A DNA stretch of 64,000 bases from Massospora cicadina (Eukaryota; Entomophthoromycota; Entomophthoromycetes; Entomophthorales; Entomophthoraceae), in assembly GCA_022478985.1 (NCBI GenBank), contig JAKSZP010012226.1, positions 1 through 64,000 of the forward strand. The letters run 5' to 3'. Shown here one piece after another: positions 33,891-43,525 of this stretch. Below the pieces are notes generated by a model. That model did not search any database and was not told the origin of the DNA. It saw only the letters and a list, made by a program, of their open reading frames with translations. Made by a program: the position numbers and the translations under genes. Position 1 is the stretch's first letter, and each line of letters opens with the position of its first letter.

Positions 33891-34062
33891 ATTGTTTGAG
33901 GGCCCTCACCAGAGACCCTGGAGGCTTATCTTGTGGTTGGGGCACTGGAGTGGAAAGTAGAGATATAGTAGCCTCATACCTAGTAAAAAGAAGGCTTGAG
34001 TACCTTGAATCCTGGAACGGATTCAATGCAGCAGAGATCAGTTGGGTACCAGCATGCAAATG
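33890..34062 (+). pseudogene. gypsy C chromodomain, interrupted by a solo LTR
   Basis: The frame gives DIVASYLVKRRLEYLESWNG, then FNAAEISWVPACK, and is cut at 34062. The remaining part (equivalent to QDLIKAFHKHLPRPAG in A) resumes after 35219 and runs to the purine tract before 35386, with KLALAHKNFSLAKASGGG readable at 35307-35360. Confidence 0.8.
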
Positions 34063-35214
34063 TGTAAGTCTCAGGGAATATTCTCTGGGTGTCAATTGTG
34101 CCATTTTTCCATTCCCGAGTAAGAAGGTACCAAAGTGGATGGCTGTACCCCTCGTTACTCAGGGTGATCTCGCTCACGTGGTAGACAAGCGCTGGGTGAC
34201 AGACCTTCCGCTTCAGATCCCGCCCCCAGTACCCACACTCATCTCAGCAGAACTGTTGCGGGGAATTAGTGAAATCTGCATTAAGATCATTGAAATAAAA
34301 TTGATTGCAACTAATTCAAGTGGCAATTAGCCCAATGCTCATATTTCAAATGGGTGAAAAGGTATGAGACCGATCTATTGGCTGGAATGCCCAACAGTTG
34401 CGATTCAGTTAACTTGATGATTGGAAAAATCTCCCCCTCCAAAATCTGTTGGGCATCACCTCCAATGGGCAGGTAATAGCATTGGACACCATTGATGAGG
34501 TTTTAAAGCTTCCTTCTGGCAAATTGGGCATTGCGCCTGATGCAACGCCACTGACCAAACAAATGGCCCAGCGACCAAGCATGGGCGGGTTGGGCGTCCC
34601 AAACCTGTTCCAAACCAAATGGGTCCACCCCTATGTGGGGTGGCCTTGGGAGATTCCCACCGCTCATTGGGCCAAACACCATCACGCCAACCATCAGAAA
34701 TGTAGCTGAGCCTTGGTTCAGATGTTTGAGGTTGAACTGATAGCAACTCGGCCCACCGCTGAATTTTTTGATGTTGGTTCCCAGGGAACTAACCTGCCCA
34801 TTCTCAAATAATTCGCCGGTTAGGTCAAACTTGTAAGACCTGATCCCAGCTTGTTTTCCCTCCAAATTGACTACTATTTAATCAGTCGCATTGCACTGAA
34901 AAAATTGTTAGAAAATTTACTCCTTAAATTTTCCATAAAAAACCCTCCCCAAAATTTAGTTTTCATATGTTGAGAATTAAGCCGCCTTTTCCGCTGGCAC
35001 TCTCATACCCCTCAGGGTTAACAGCCGTGTTGTCTGGTATTCTATTTTGTGCCTGTATGAAATTCTGGCTCACTGGAAGATATTGGTTGAACTCCTTTCT
35101 AGTTCCATATTCGTCATATCAGCAGCAGTGCCTCAGGGATTCTGGCTTACCATTCAGGTGCTTTGGCATCTGGGCTGGGAGGCCAGTCTAATTTTACTTG
35201 CTGTTCGCCTGACA
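34063..35214 (+). repeat. solo LTR of the TGTAAGTC family (1152 bp)
   Basis: It begins TGTAAGTCTCAGGGAAT and ends TTCGCCTGACA. The flanks AAATG (34058-34062) and AAATG (35215-35219) are a perfect 5-bp duplication. It is homologous to 1-1104 (minus). It has no internal domain, so it is a solo LTR left by recombination or a very short LTR element. Readable blocks VPLVTQGDLAHVVDKRWVTD (34142-34200) and GVPNLFQTKWVHPYVGWPWE (34594-34650) are also open in the other copy. Confidence 0.8.
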
Positions 35215-35384
35215 AAATGAACCCATGCCCAGGATCTAATCAAAGTTTGAACGAGCATTTCCCCAAGGCTGCAGGACCTATGTTGCAGCAAACTATCACC
35301 ACCATGAAGCTGGCCCTAGCCCATAAGAACTTTTCCTTGGCTAAAGCTTCTGGAGGGGGTGGAGCCTCAAAAGAATGAGAGGTA

Positions 35385-35702
35385 ATGTCATGGCTCCATG
35401 ACATAATTGAGGGAACAGTTTGTAAGGATAAAGCTGGTTTCCAGGAGGCTAAAAAGGTTAAGTTAGCAGGCCTCTCTGACCTTAAACTTACCCTGGAACA
35501 ATGCCATGTACAGGTAAGATATGCCAAAGTTGGTCCTGGGAATGTTCTTGATGCTTGTCCTGGCGTTACAGAAAATGCGTTAGAATGTACCAGCTATGTT
35601 CTCAATCCTGACGGTTTGTTACAATTGCTTGAGAAGCATGGTTTTAAAACAAATTCCAATTTTAATATCACCAATAAGGTCAAGTCTGCTTGCAATCTAT
35701 GA
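35385..35702 (+). CDS. LTR-encoded 105-residue ORF (C 3' LTR)
   Basis: An uninterrupted ORF whose ATG uses the last base before the LTR plus the LTR's first two bases. It starts MSWLHDIIEGTVCKDKAGFQ and continues KKVKLAGLSDLKLTLEQ, VRYAKVGPGNV, and YVLNPDGLLQLLEKHGFK. Equivalent peptides are readable in K (58597-58908), A (22448-22654) and H. In C a short stop-containing link (ASKE, stop, EV) joins it in frame to the chromodomain tail. I infer it is the C-terminal end of the pol polyprotein running into the 3' LTR; an independent small protein is the alternative. No known domain recognised. Confidence 0.5.
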   Translation: MSWLHDIIEGTVCKDKAGFQEAKKVKLAGLSDLKLTLEQCHVQVRYAKVGPGNVLDACPGVTENALECTSYVLNPDGLLQLLEKHGFKTNSNFNITNKVKSACNL

Positions 35703-35862
35703 TTTGAGTTTGGTCAATTTTGAGTTACAGAACTCTGGACAATGGTAGCATGTGCCTATTGGTTTGAATAGGCTTAGCACTACTTCCGCTGATAAACGAC
35801 TCACCCCCATTCTTTAAGTATGTTTCCATGAGACTAAATTTCTTTTTAGTCAACTTATTTAT
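35386..35862 (+). repeat. 3' LTR of gypsy C, first piece
   Basis: It starts TGTCATGGCTCCATGAC after the purine-rich end (aaagaatgagaggtaa). It is interrupted at about 35862 by retroposon G; the next piece begins at about 48840 with attagtttacattttt, matching 29588 onward in the 5' LTR. Confidence 0.8.
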
Positions 35863-36692
35863 TTATCAAATTTTTAAAATTGTTAAAATTATAAAATTTT
35901 ATTTGAGGCATGCCAAACAGGGGATGGACATTACCAATTTAAAGTAAAAGCCCAAAACAAACAGGGCGATAAAACAAAAGAAGTTAAAAACCTCCAGTCA
36001 GGCAGGGAGCGGAGTACCGCTAGCCCACCATGGCAGAGGTGGAGGGAGAGTCAAGAAGCTCTTCTTCAGGAAGAACTTGTATGGAAGATACATATTTATT
36101 TGTAGAAGCAGACAAAATCAGAGAGCAAGGGAGTTGGGGCATCGGCACGTTGGGGTTGGAGGAGGATGAGATAATGGTTACTTACTTAAAGGTCAGCTTG
36201 GAAGTCAGCCTCAATTAACCATGTAACATGACGTCAGCTTGGATGCAGGCATCTGGGAGTTGGGCCAAGCTGGTGATATTTTGCTGGGTAATTTTAAATA
36301 ATTGGTTTGAATGCTGCTAGCTTTACAACATGCATGACAGCACTATTGGAATTATTATCCAATTTGGTGATTTCCTCCCATGCTACTTTGGAGAAATCAG
36401 AAGAAAATTGATAGTGCTCAGCCCTTTGTGAAATTGATGCGTTGATTGTGCCATTGCTTTGCAGAGTTAGTGGAAATGAGGTGAGGCCACCGCTGCTAAG
36501 GCAAGCTGGTGGTCACTTTGGAATGGGATGGCATTGGGTTTAGGAACAAATTGTCTGGGTGAGAGGGTTTTGTCAAAATCAGAGTTATAAAATTCAGCCC
36601 AATCATATTTATCTAGGCCTTCTTCACCAGATTTGTCACCCTTATTTGTGACAATTTTATCTGATTAATCAACTTAAATCAGTAGGCCTCAA

Positions 36693-37553
36693 TTTAGGAG
36701 AGTGTCTATAACTCTCCTGTTCCCAACATGGGAGTACATATGCACAGGACCCATTCCAGGGAGCTAGTCATTAGTACTAAAGTTACAAGAGCCCAGCTGA
36801 GGGTGCTTGAGCTAGAATACCTTAGGTCAAGAATGGTTATCATTAGTGGAAATAACCAAAAGGGAACCACGCGGTGCTCAGAGTGGTAGTATATAGGCGC
36901 CCTAGGTTGGAGGGAACCTGGGAGGCCTAATATTGCATGGCACAGATAGATTTATAGTAGCCAAAATTGAATGGGTAACATTGTGTGAGACCTCCTTGAT
37001 GAGGTCCATGCACAGGATCGTCCAAGATAACATAAATATATAAAAACGTTGTACTAGTGAAGGGGGCTATTATGAGAGAAGTTGACCAACGGGAGAGAAT
37101 GGTATTAACGAAAAAGATTTAGGGAATTCAGGAAAACAATCAATTAAAGGTAGCAGGTCTAAGCCAAGGTGCACCAATAGGCGCACGCTTCCATCAGGCA
37201 ATAAACTGTACTTAGTAATAAAATGAACTCAGGTTATTGATTGTAGTAGAGGCCAACCCAAGCTGTAAATTTTAAAAAACAAATGGGTTCTGAGGTCCCA
37301 TTTACAGAGAAACTGAAGTGAAACATTTTTGTTCATCACAAAGCTAGTTCATTTTAACGCACCTGCTTTTGTATAGGGCTGAACTTCCCTTGCATCCTTA
37401 GGGCCAACCTGGGCATACCTCACCTTAACCCAGCGTTGATCTATGGTATGCTTAGGTCAAGGAGGCCTGCCAACTTCATCTTCTTGGACTCCTGACATGC
37501 TGCTTTGTCATTAACGTTTGTCCCAATTAGGATGTCATCTTTAAGCCATGACA
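36693..37553 (-). repeat. 3' LTR of gypsy B (861 bp)
   Basis: On the minus strand it starts TGTCATGGCTTAAAGATG at 37553 and ends CTCTCCTAAA at 36693, immediately before the CTCAA duplication. The stem-loop is at 36989-37006. Confidence 0.9.
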
Positions 37554-37900
37554 TTACCATCTCGTCCTTTTGGGGCTCACCCCCCATCCAGGGGCTTGCG
37601 CCAGGGAAAAGTTCTTGTGGGCTGGGGTTAACTTCATAGCGGCTATGATTTGCTCTAATTAAGATCTGTCATTCTAAGGAAAAGCTTTTGAAAAAGCCTC
37701 AATCAGATCTTGGGCATGTACACAGTTGCACGCTGGTACCCAACTGTTTTCTGTAGTGTCAAACTCTTCCAAGAAACCAAGTGCTCAAGTATTCTTTTTA
37801 CTCTGCGGGAGGCTACTATTTGCCTCCACTTCCAACTATGGTGCCTCATCCACGAAATAAGCCTTGGGAGTCTCTGGTGGGGGCCCTCAAATAGCGTCAA
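37554..37900 (-). pseudogene. gypsy B chromodomain and C-terminal tail, broken
   Basis: Minus strand 37900-37703 reads FEGPHQRLPRLISWMRHHSW, then IVASRRVKRILEHLVSWKSL, a chromodomain with a frame change after WKS. The following residues (ENSWVP equivalents at about 37745) are in another frame. The purine tract ccaaaaggacgagatggtaa lies directly before the LTR. Confidence 0.75.
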
Positions 37901-39234
37901 TTTGCTCTCATGAAAGACAGAGAAGATCCAACTTGAAGAGGAAGATCTAACTGGTATGAAGCGTGGCCCACCTTTCTAACAACGCGGTAATGACCAATCC
38001 TCTTTGGTCCAAAATTTTTGCATGACTGCTTTATAGGAATGTTTTGAGCATCAAGCATCATGAGATCCCCTTCTTTATACGCTGTACACTCATCTATTAC
38101 CATCAGCGTTCTCCTTATATACCTGCATTGCCGCCTCCAAACTTGTGGAAACCCCCTGATGTACTTTCTTGATAGTCTTATCAAAGTCCACCTCCGCTTC
38201 ATTTTTAGATCCACAACAAAGCTCCATGTTGAAGGCGGGGTTAAAATCATGGTTGGCAAAAAATGGGGAACAACCAATAGAAGCATGCACAGTATTGTTG
38301 TAGCTAAACTGGGCATAGGAAGGTGAGGAACACAATCTGAATGATCCTAAGCACTGTAAAACCGCAGAAACTGTCCTAAGCACTGGTTCACTCGTTCAGT
38401 CTGCCCATCTGATTGGGGGTGATAGGAAGTTGAACGGCAGGGGCGAATTTAAAGAGTCTTACACAACTCGTACCAAAAAACTGAGGTAAACTGGGGTCTC
38501 TGATCACTAATAATTTCTTAGGAAACCACGTGAAGTGCAAATGCATGGGTGACTAAGAGCCTAGACATCTCAGCTGCAGTTACTGTAGATCTGCATGGAA
38601 TAAAGTGGGTGAACTTCATAAAACGGTCCCCCACTGTCATGACGGCATCATAACCATCAGAGACAGGTAATTTCACAATGAAATCTACAGATATAGAAGT
38701 CCAAGGCCTTCCAGCCTTTTGAACTGGTACCAACAACCCCACTAGAAGTTGTTGATTTGGTTTCATTTGATTAAAGATCAAGCACTCTTTACAATACCTT
38801 CCCACCTGCATGGGTAAGCCCTTCCAATTGTATGTGCGTCAAATTAGCTCCAAAGTCTTTGATTTCCTAAGATGACCAACGGTGATTCCGTCATGATGGT
38901 CCTGGATGAAATCCATGTGAACTGGCCCAGCAGGAACCCATAGGAGCCCCTGAAACCACACCATCTCATCCTTTTTGTGATAACCCCTGGTTAGATCCTC
39001 CTGATTCATTGCGCTATTAGCAAGGATCATTGTATATTTGGCTGATAACGGATGAGAAAGGACTATCTTTTTGAACATACTGTATTCCTTCGCATTTTCC
39101 AGAGGAGCTAGAGCAGGCCTGTTGGCTGTGGAAGAGGGAAGTCGAGACACAATCTTACCAGGTGGAGTCATCAACTGGTTATTATGAACCTCTACCTCCT
39201 TTGGATCAGGAGCTAATGCAGGATTGCAGCTCAA
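37897..39234 (-). pseudogene. gypsy B integrase, broken
   Basis: The zinc-binding region runs HHDGITVGHLRKSKTLELI (stop) and YCKECLIFNQMK (H, H, C, C all present; 38905-38750). Core: ISVDFIVKLPVSDGYDAVM (38700-38640), then EIISDQRPQFTSVFW (38520-38475), and [20 protein letters not shown] (38420-38360), so D, D and E are all present but separated by stops and frame changes. The GPY/F region reads FGPKRIGHYRVVRKVGHASY (38015-37955). It is inactive as it stands. Confidence 0.82.
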
Positions 39235-39498
39235 GGCATCCGCTAACCCATTCTCCTTGCCCTGGTAAACTCATAGGAAATGCAAATTGAGCAATGATCT
39301 CATGCCAATGGGTCTGCCATGGAGTTAAGACATGAGGTGCGCAGTAGTACAGTAAGGCATGGTGATCTGTACATACATGTAAAGGTTGGGAAGCGCCATT
39401 CAAGTGATGGCGCCAATAAGTCAACGCCTCCACCGCTGCTAATAACTCTTTGTAATAAACTGCATAGTTTAACTCAGGCAGAGACATTTTTCTAGAAA
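39206..39498 (-). pseudogene. gypsy B RNase H C-terminal half
   Basis: It reads SLPELNYAVYYKELLAAVEA, YWRHHLNGASQPLHVCTDHH, then HVLTPWQTHWHEIIAQFAF, covering the catalytic glutamate and the TDH motif. It is separated from the reverse transcriptase ORF by a TAA (39502-39500) that element A also has. Confidence 0.8.
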
Positions 39499-39499
39499 A

Positions 39500-40258
39500 T
39501 TATTCTACCGGATGCTCTATACCATCTTTGCCTACTTGTAATAAGGCAGCCGCTATGGAGAAGTTGGAGGCTTCAATAGACACAATAAACTCCTTTTCAG
39601 GATCTATATGGCGAAGGACAGATGTGGACAACAGGATGCACTTTACTGCTTGGAAATAATCCTCCAAACCGGGGGACCACTGAAGCACTTTTGCACCACT
39701 TGACTTATACAAGGGCGCCGCCACCTCAGACAGGTTTGGTGTGAACTTCTTAAGGAACGTACACGTCCCCAAAAAACTCCTCAATTCCTTGGCTGAGGTT
39801 GGAGTAGGCCACTCACGAATTGCCTTCTCCATATCTATAGTTATCATGTGTCCTTGGTCAAACATGGCGTTGCCCAGAAAGGTGGCCTGGGACTTGAAAA
39901 ATTCACACTTGCTGATCTTCAGCGTAAGGCTGGTTGCCTTTAACCTCTCCACAATTTGCCAAAGGTGTACTGCAATCGACCTATGATCAGGGGAAAACAC
40001 TAAAATATCATCCATGTAGGCAACCACGCATACCCACAGCAGGTCCCCCAAATCTGCATCAATACGGCGTTGAAAGATAGCAGGGGCATTCTTAAGCCCA
40101 AAGAAAATGACCCAAAACTGGAAATTCCCTTTTCTGGTATGGAATGCAGCCAACCATTCCTGTCCCTTCTTAATACGGATCTGATTGAATGCACTTATGC
40201 AATCCAGTTTGGAGAAGACTTTAGCCTTTTCTACATAGCGCGCAATCTGAGAATCCAA
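39500..40258 (-). CDS. gypsy B reverse transcriptase and RNase H start, 252-residue open fragment
   Basis: The longest well-preserved pol fragment here. Order: RYVEKAKVFSKLDCISAFNQ, RIKKGQEWLAAFHTRKGNFQ, FGLKNAPAIFQRRIDADLGD, the intact polymerase box AYMDDILVFSPDHRS, then KISKCEFFKSQATFLGNAMF (thumb), ELRSFLGTCTFLKKFTPNLS, and the RNase H beginning HIDPEKEFIVSIEASNFSIA, where the catalytic aspartate of TDAS is glutamate. The first fingers motifs lie upstream in broken frames (40470-40260). It is not a complete protein. The start at DSQIARYVE is simply the first methionine after the break. Confidence 0.8.
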   Translation of the reverse strand: MDSQIARYVEKAKVFSKLDCISAFNQIRIKKGQEWLAAFHTRKGNFQFWVIFFGLKNAPAIFQRRIDADLGDLLWVCVVAYMDDILVFSPDHRSIAVHLWQIVERLKATSLTLKISKCEFFKSQATFLGNAMFDQGHMITIDMEKAIREWPTPTSAKELRSFLGTCTFLKKFTPNLSEVAAPLYKSSGAKVLQWSPGLEDYFQAVKCILLSTSVLRHIDPEKEFIVSIEASNFSIAAALLQVGKDGIEHPVE

Positions 40259-40459
40259 AGGGATGGGACGTAGATCTGGTACAGTGACGTTGTTAAGGTT
40301 CCCATAATCTATGCAAAGGCATAAAGTTCCATCGGCTTTCTACACAAAGAGAATTGGGGAGCATACAGGTGATGTACTCTGAAAAATCGCTCCTTCAGCT
40401 AACTGCTCCCTTACACACATTTATTGCTTCCTCACATACAACCAAAGGGTAAATTGGGG

Positions 40460-41040
40460 AAGGTATACTCACCAGATTAACTGTGAGCTCGAACTCACAA
40501 TCAGACTCTGAATGAGCAGGTAACTCATTGGTTGAAGCCGCATCAAACAAAGATTCCAACCCTCCAAACGAGAAGGTATAGGTACCTCCAGTGAGGGTTT
40601 CAACAATGGAGCGAGACTTAGGGTGTGGATATTGGGCCAGTGGGACAAATTGCCCTGGAAGTTAGCCTCAGACAAAGGAACAATTGATGTACGACCATTT
40701 TTTAAAGTTGGGGATAGGGTATTGTATCTCAAGTTGGTCCTGACGTCAAACTTTCGCCACCATTCCATTCCCAAAATAATGAGGTACAACAGGTATTTGA
40801 TAACTTGGAAACAGTCCATCAAAAGATACTTCCCACTCGATAATCCACTAACCCTAGTACCTTCAGGGTGGGAATTTTTGAAAAACCCTCCCAAACCATA
40901 ACACCCAGCAAGTAACTAAGCTCAAGGTAGCTGGCTAGGTCTTGTTAAATGAAATTCTCAGTGGCCCCAGTATCCACCAAAACAGTAGTGCCAATTTTAC
41001 CTGAAGGGGATGACAAGGTAGCAGTTAGCAAAAAATACCC
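40460..41040 (-). pseudogene. gypsy B protease, broken
   Basis: Minus strand at about 41000-40950: GTTVLVDTGATENFI with DTGAT intact, then a TAA in place of a codon for an acidic or polar residue, then QDLASYLELSYL. The later strand block with GMEWWRKFDVRTNLR (40800-40730) matches A and C. Confidence 0.75.
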
Positions 41041-41794
41041 TTAATTATCAATATTTATAGCAGACAACGCCAAAACTTCACCACCAACATATTCTTCAGG
41101 CATAATCACGCCTCCAGGGTGAGTTTCTGCATTATGGAATGGAGAGGGATAGTTGGCCACTCTTACTACTGAATCCACATATCACCATATCTTCAACAAC
41201 TGCATAAACGTTTTTATATTGTAATTGTAACTCCTTTCCCCCCTCATGGGTTCTGCGGATCATTGTGGTGTTAATTTGTGGGTTTTCTGGGTTAATTCCA
41301 TACACAGGAATAAGTTCCATATCTGAGCCTTTAGATGATAAGTATGGATCAGTTGTATATATGGCAACACATTATAAAACGCGTTTTGGCTGTGAAAGAC
41401 CCTATTCCCATATCAGCAATGCGTTGTCTGACGTTATCCAAGCCATCACCCCTAGGCCCACCTTTGAGGATACCACCTGCACCATCTGAATGCGGTGCTG
41501 AGGTAAAACCAATTTATTTGAATCAATTTTATTATTTTTGGCGAATAATTGGGAAATCTTAACTCTTGGACTGCCAAGCATCCATATCCACTGGGTACAA
41601 GCAAAAAGGATATTTACATTCCAGATGGAGGTAGCAAAAATAACGCTGAGATGCTCCAACCTTTGGGAATAATAGTAAACAGTGGTGAGCCCCACCGCAG
41701 CCATGACCAACAGTTGGCGCACACCATTTGACTTTGTGAAAGTCCCACACAGAAAAAGTTCATGCATGTAAAGTAAAGAGGTTGGTTAACTAAT
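41041..41794 (-). pseudogene. leader protein of gypsy B in place of gag
   Basis: 41767-41402 (121 residues) includes MHELFLCGTFTKSNGVRQLL, YYSQRLEHLSVIFATSIW, and QMVQVVSSKVGLGVMAWI. 41320-41132 includes LIPVYGINPENPQINTTMI. Both blocks recur in A and C. There is no capsid or zinc knuckle, and the function is unknown. The primer site should lie at 41794-41770; it reads TTAGTTAACCAAC without TGG. Confidence 0.55.
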
Positions 41795-41987
41795 TTTAGG
41801 AGAGTGTCTATAACTCTCATATTCCCAGCATGGGAGTGCATGGTGCATAGAGCCCACACCAGGGAACTAGTCGTTAGTACTAAAGTTACTAGAGCCCAGC
41901 AGAGGGTGCTTAAGCTGTAATAACTGAGGGCGAGAGTGTTTAGAAGTAGATAGAAGAACTAAAACTGAACTAACAACAATTCTGGAG
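41795..41987 (-). repeat. 5' LTR of gypsy B, inner piece
   Basis: It ends CTCTCCTAAA at 41795 on the minus strand. It is separated from its other part (47231-47939) by LINE D. Over the preserved parts it aligns with 36693-36880 of the 3' LTR. Confidence 0.85.
41975..41987 (+). repeat. target-site duplication of LINE D, left copy
   Basis: AACAATTCTGGAG here and AACAATGCTGGAG at 47218-47230, 12 of 13 bases alike. Confidence 0.75.
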
Positions 41988-42080
41988 GGAAGACATCTCG
42001 CTTTTTCTTTCTCATAACAATCACTTTAGTTACTATGATTCAATTTGAACAGCAAATTTGGATAATCACACACAGGAAAG

Positions 42081-43502
42081 ATGGGCGACTTTATCAATAA
42101 AAATAATACAACATGGGCGAGTGTCACAGCGAGCGGTGCACTTAACGGTGCAACTAAGGACAAGAAACGCCCTGGATGGGGACCAGGAACCCAATCCATA
42201 AAGAAATTGCAAACTCAGACACCATCTGGGTCTATGGTACTTACTGTAAAGCACACACAATATATGTACATTCAGTTCAACCAACCCTTGTCAAAGGTGG
42301 AGCACGAAATCAGACTCTTCCTTGGGGATGAGTCACCGACCCTGTGGGAGAAAACATGTGAGGCACAGCCCTCACTTTTCCCTCACGCGGTTTATGTAGC
42401 CACCAACAACATGAGCCATGGCTGGATCAATATTGGCTTTGAAACAGCCGGTGAAGCTGATGCCGCAGCAAAATCTGTGTGGAAATTGCCCTCCCTGAGG
42501 GCAAAAAAATTGAGTGCACCGCGCGCACCAGATGGAACAAAGTGAAAACTTTGTTCATCTCTTTGACTCGCTCTCCTCCAACCTTCCTCGTAAGGTAATT
42601 GAGGAGGAGCTCTGCAAAGGTCTCATGGCCTACGGAGAAATTCAGCATTTCAAATTACAGCGATTTCACTTGATGCCCAACCTGTGCATGGGCAAAGCTA
42701 TCGCCATAATCAACCCCTTCCCAGAAGTGGAAGAGGACTTATCCAGAACTCCCCGCACAGCAGAATTTCACTTCACAGATGAGGGCCAGTCAGCCTCATT
42801 CTGAGTTACACTGGAACGCGCACTGCCCATTTGCAACCACTGTGGCTCACTGGGCCACAAGGAACATGCATGCCCTGTGAAAGAGGGCTTAATGGAAAAT
42901 GATTTTTGTGAGGAAGCAATGGACGAAGATAATGAAAACTTCACCAAAATGACTGACGGTCACCACCCATTCCACTGGGGTGAAGATGGACTATACTCCA
43001 TTGTGGACCCAGTTAAAAGCAAACAACTTAAAGTGGCACAAAAAGCCCGCAAGCGAGCAGCAGCTGAAGCGGTGGTACATTTGGAGTCTACCATTAACCC
43101 CAGACAAATTTGGGAGGATATTAAAGATATTCACCGAGTCAACCAATCAGAATAATATGCCCAGGTTGAAAAATTTCACAGTAACCTGACTAGTCACAAA
43201 GCGACATTAGTCATGCACATACTGAGGAACAATGCAACCGCAATTTGGGCAAAAATGCGGTGCACAATACACCAAAGTTGAACCTCAAAAATATAAAATC
43301 CAATCAACAATCCGCATCAAATCAACATGAGACCTATGCGGGAAAAGTTGATGCAAATGCAAAAAACTGCAATTCCCTTGAATCATTGGGTCAGATCAAG
43401 GGAACCAACAATGGCAGTGAAAGAGTTGGAGTACAAACGCGGAGCATGGCTAAAATAAGCCGCGGTGGGATAGGGACAGAGGGCCCTCCCAACTGCTCCT
43501 GA
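42081..43502 (+). pseudogene. LINE D ORF1 (zinc-knuckle protein), broken
   Basis: It starts MGDFINKNNTTWASVTASGA. AVYVATNNMSHGWINIGFET corresponds to AVYIAPHSMSHGWLDLGF of LINE copy 1. A frameshift lies near 42510. The next frame has CKGLMAYGEIQHFKLQRFHL and one knuckle, CNHCGSLGHKEHACP (42835-42880). Stops occur at 42802-42804 and 43153-43155, and the frame changes to 43245-43502. The final stop (TGA at 43500-43502) lies in the hairpin stem. Confidence 0.85.
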
Positions 43503-43521
43503 GGCGCCGCGGGCACCTCAG
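43499..43521 (+). promoter_or_regulatory. hairpin containing the ORF1 stop codon, LINE D version
   Basis: CTGAGG (43499-43504) pairs with CCTCAG (43516-43521) around a GC-rich 11-nt loop; the TGA stop lies in the 5' arm. The sequence differs from the hairpin of LINE copies 1 and 2, but the position is the same. ORF2 sequence homologous to GMLNI follows at 43529. Confidence 0.55.
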
Positions 43522-43525
43522 TGTC

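Noticed and set aside
34449..34709. 86-codon ORF in the solo LTR as a host gene
   Set aside because: It lies wholly inside a segment bounded by a 5-bp duplication and is repeated at 588-334 in another element, so it is repeat sequence.
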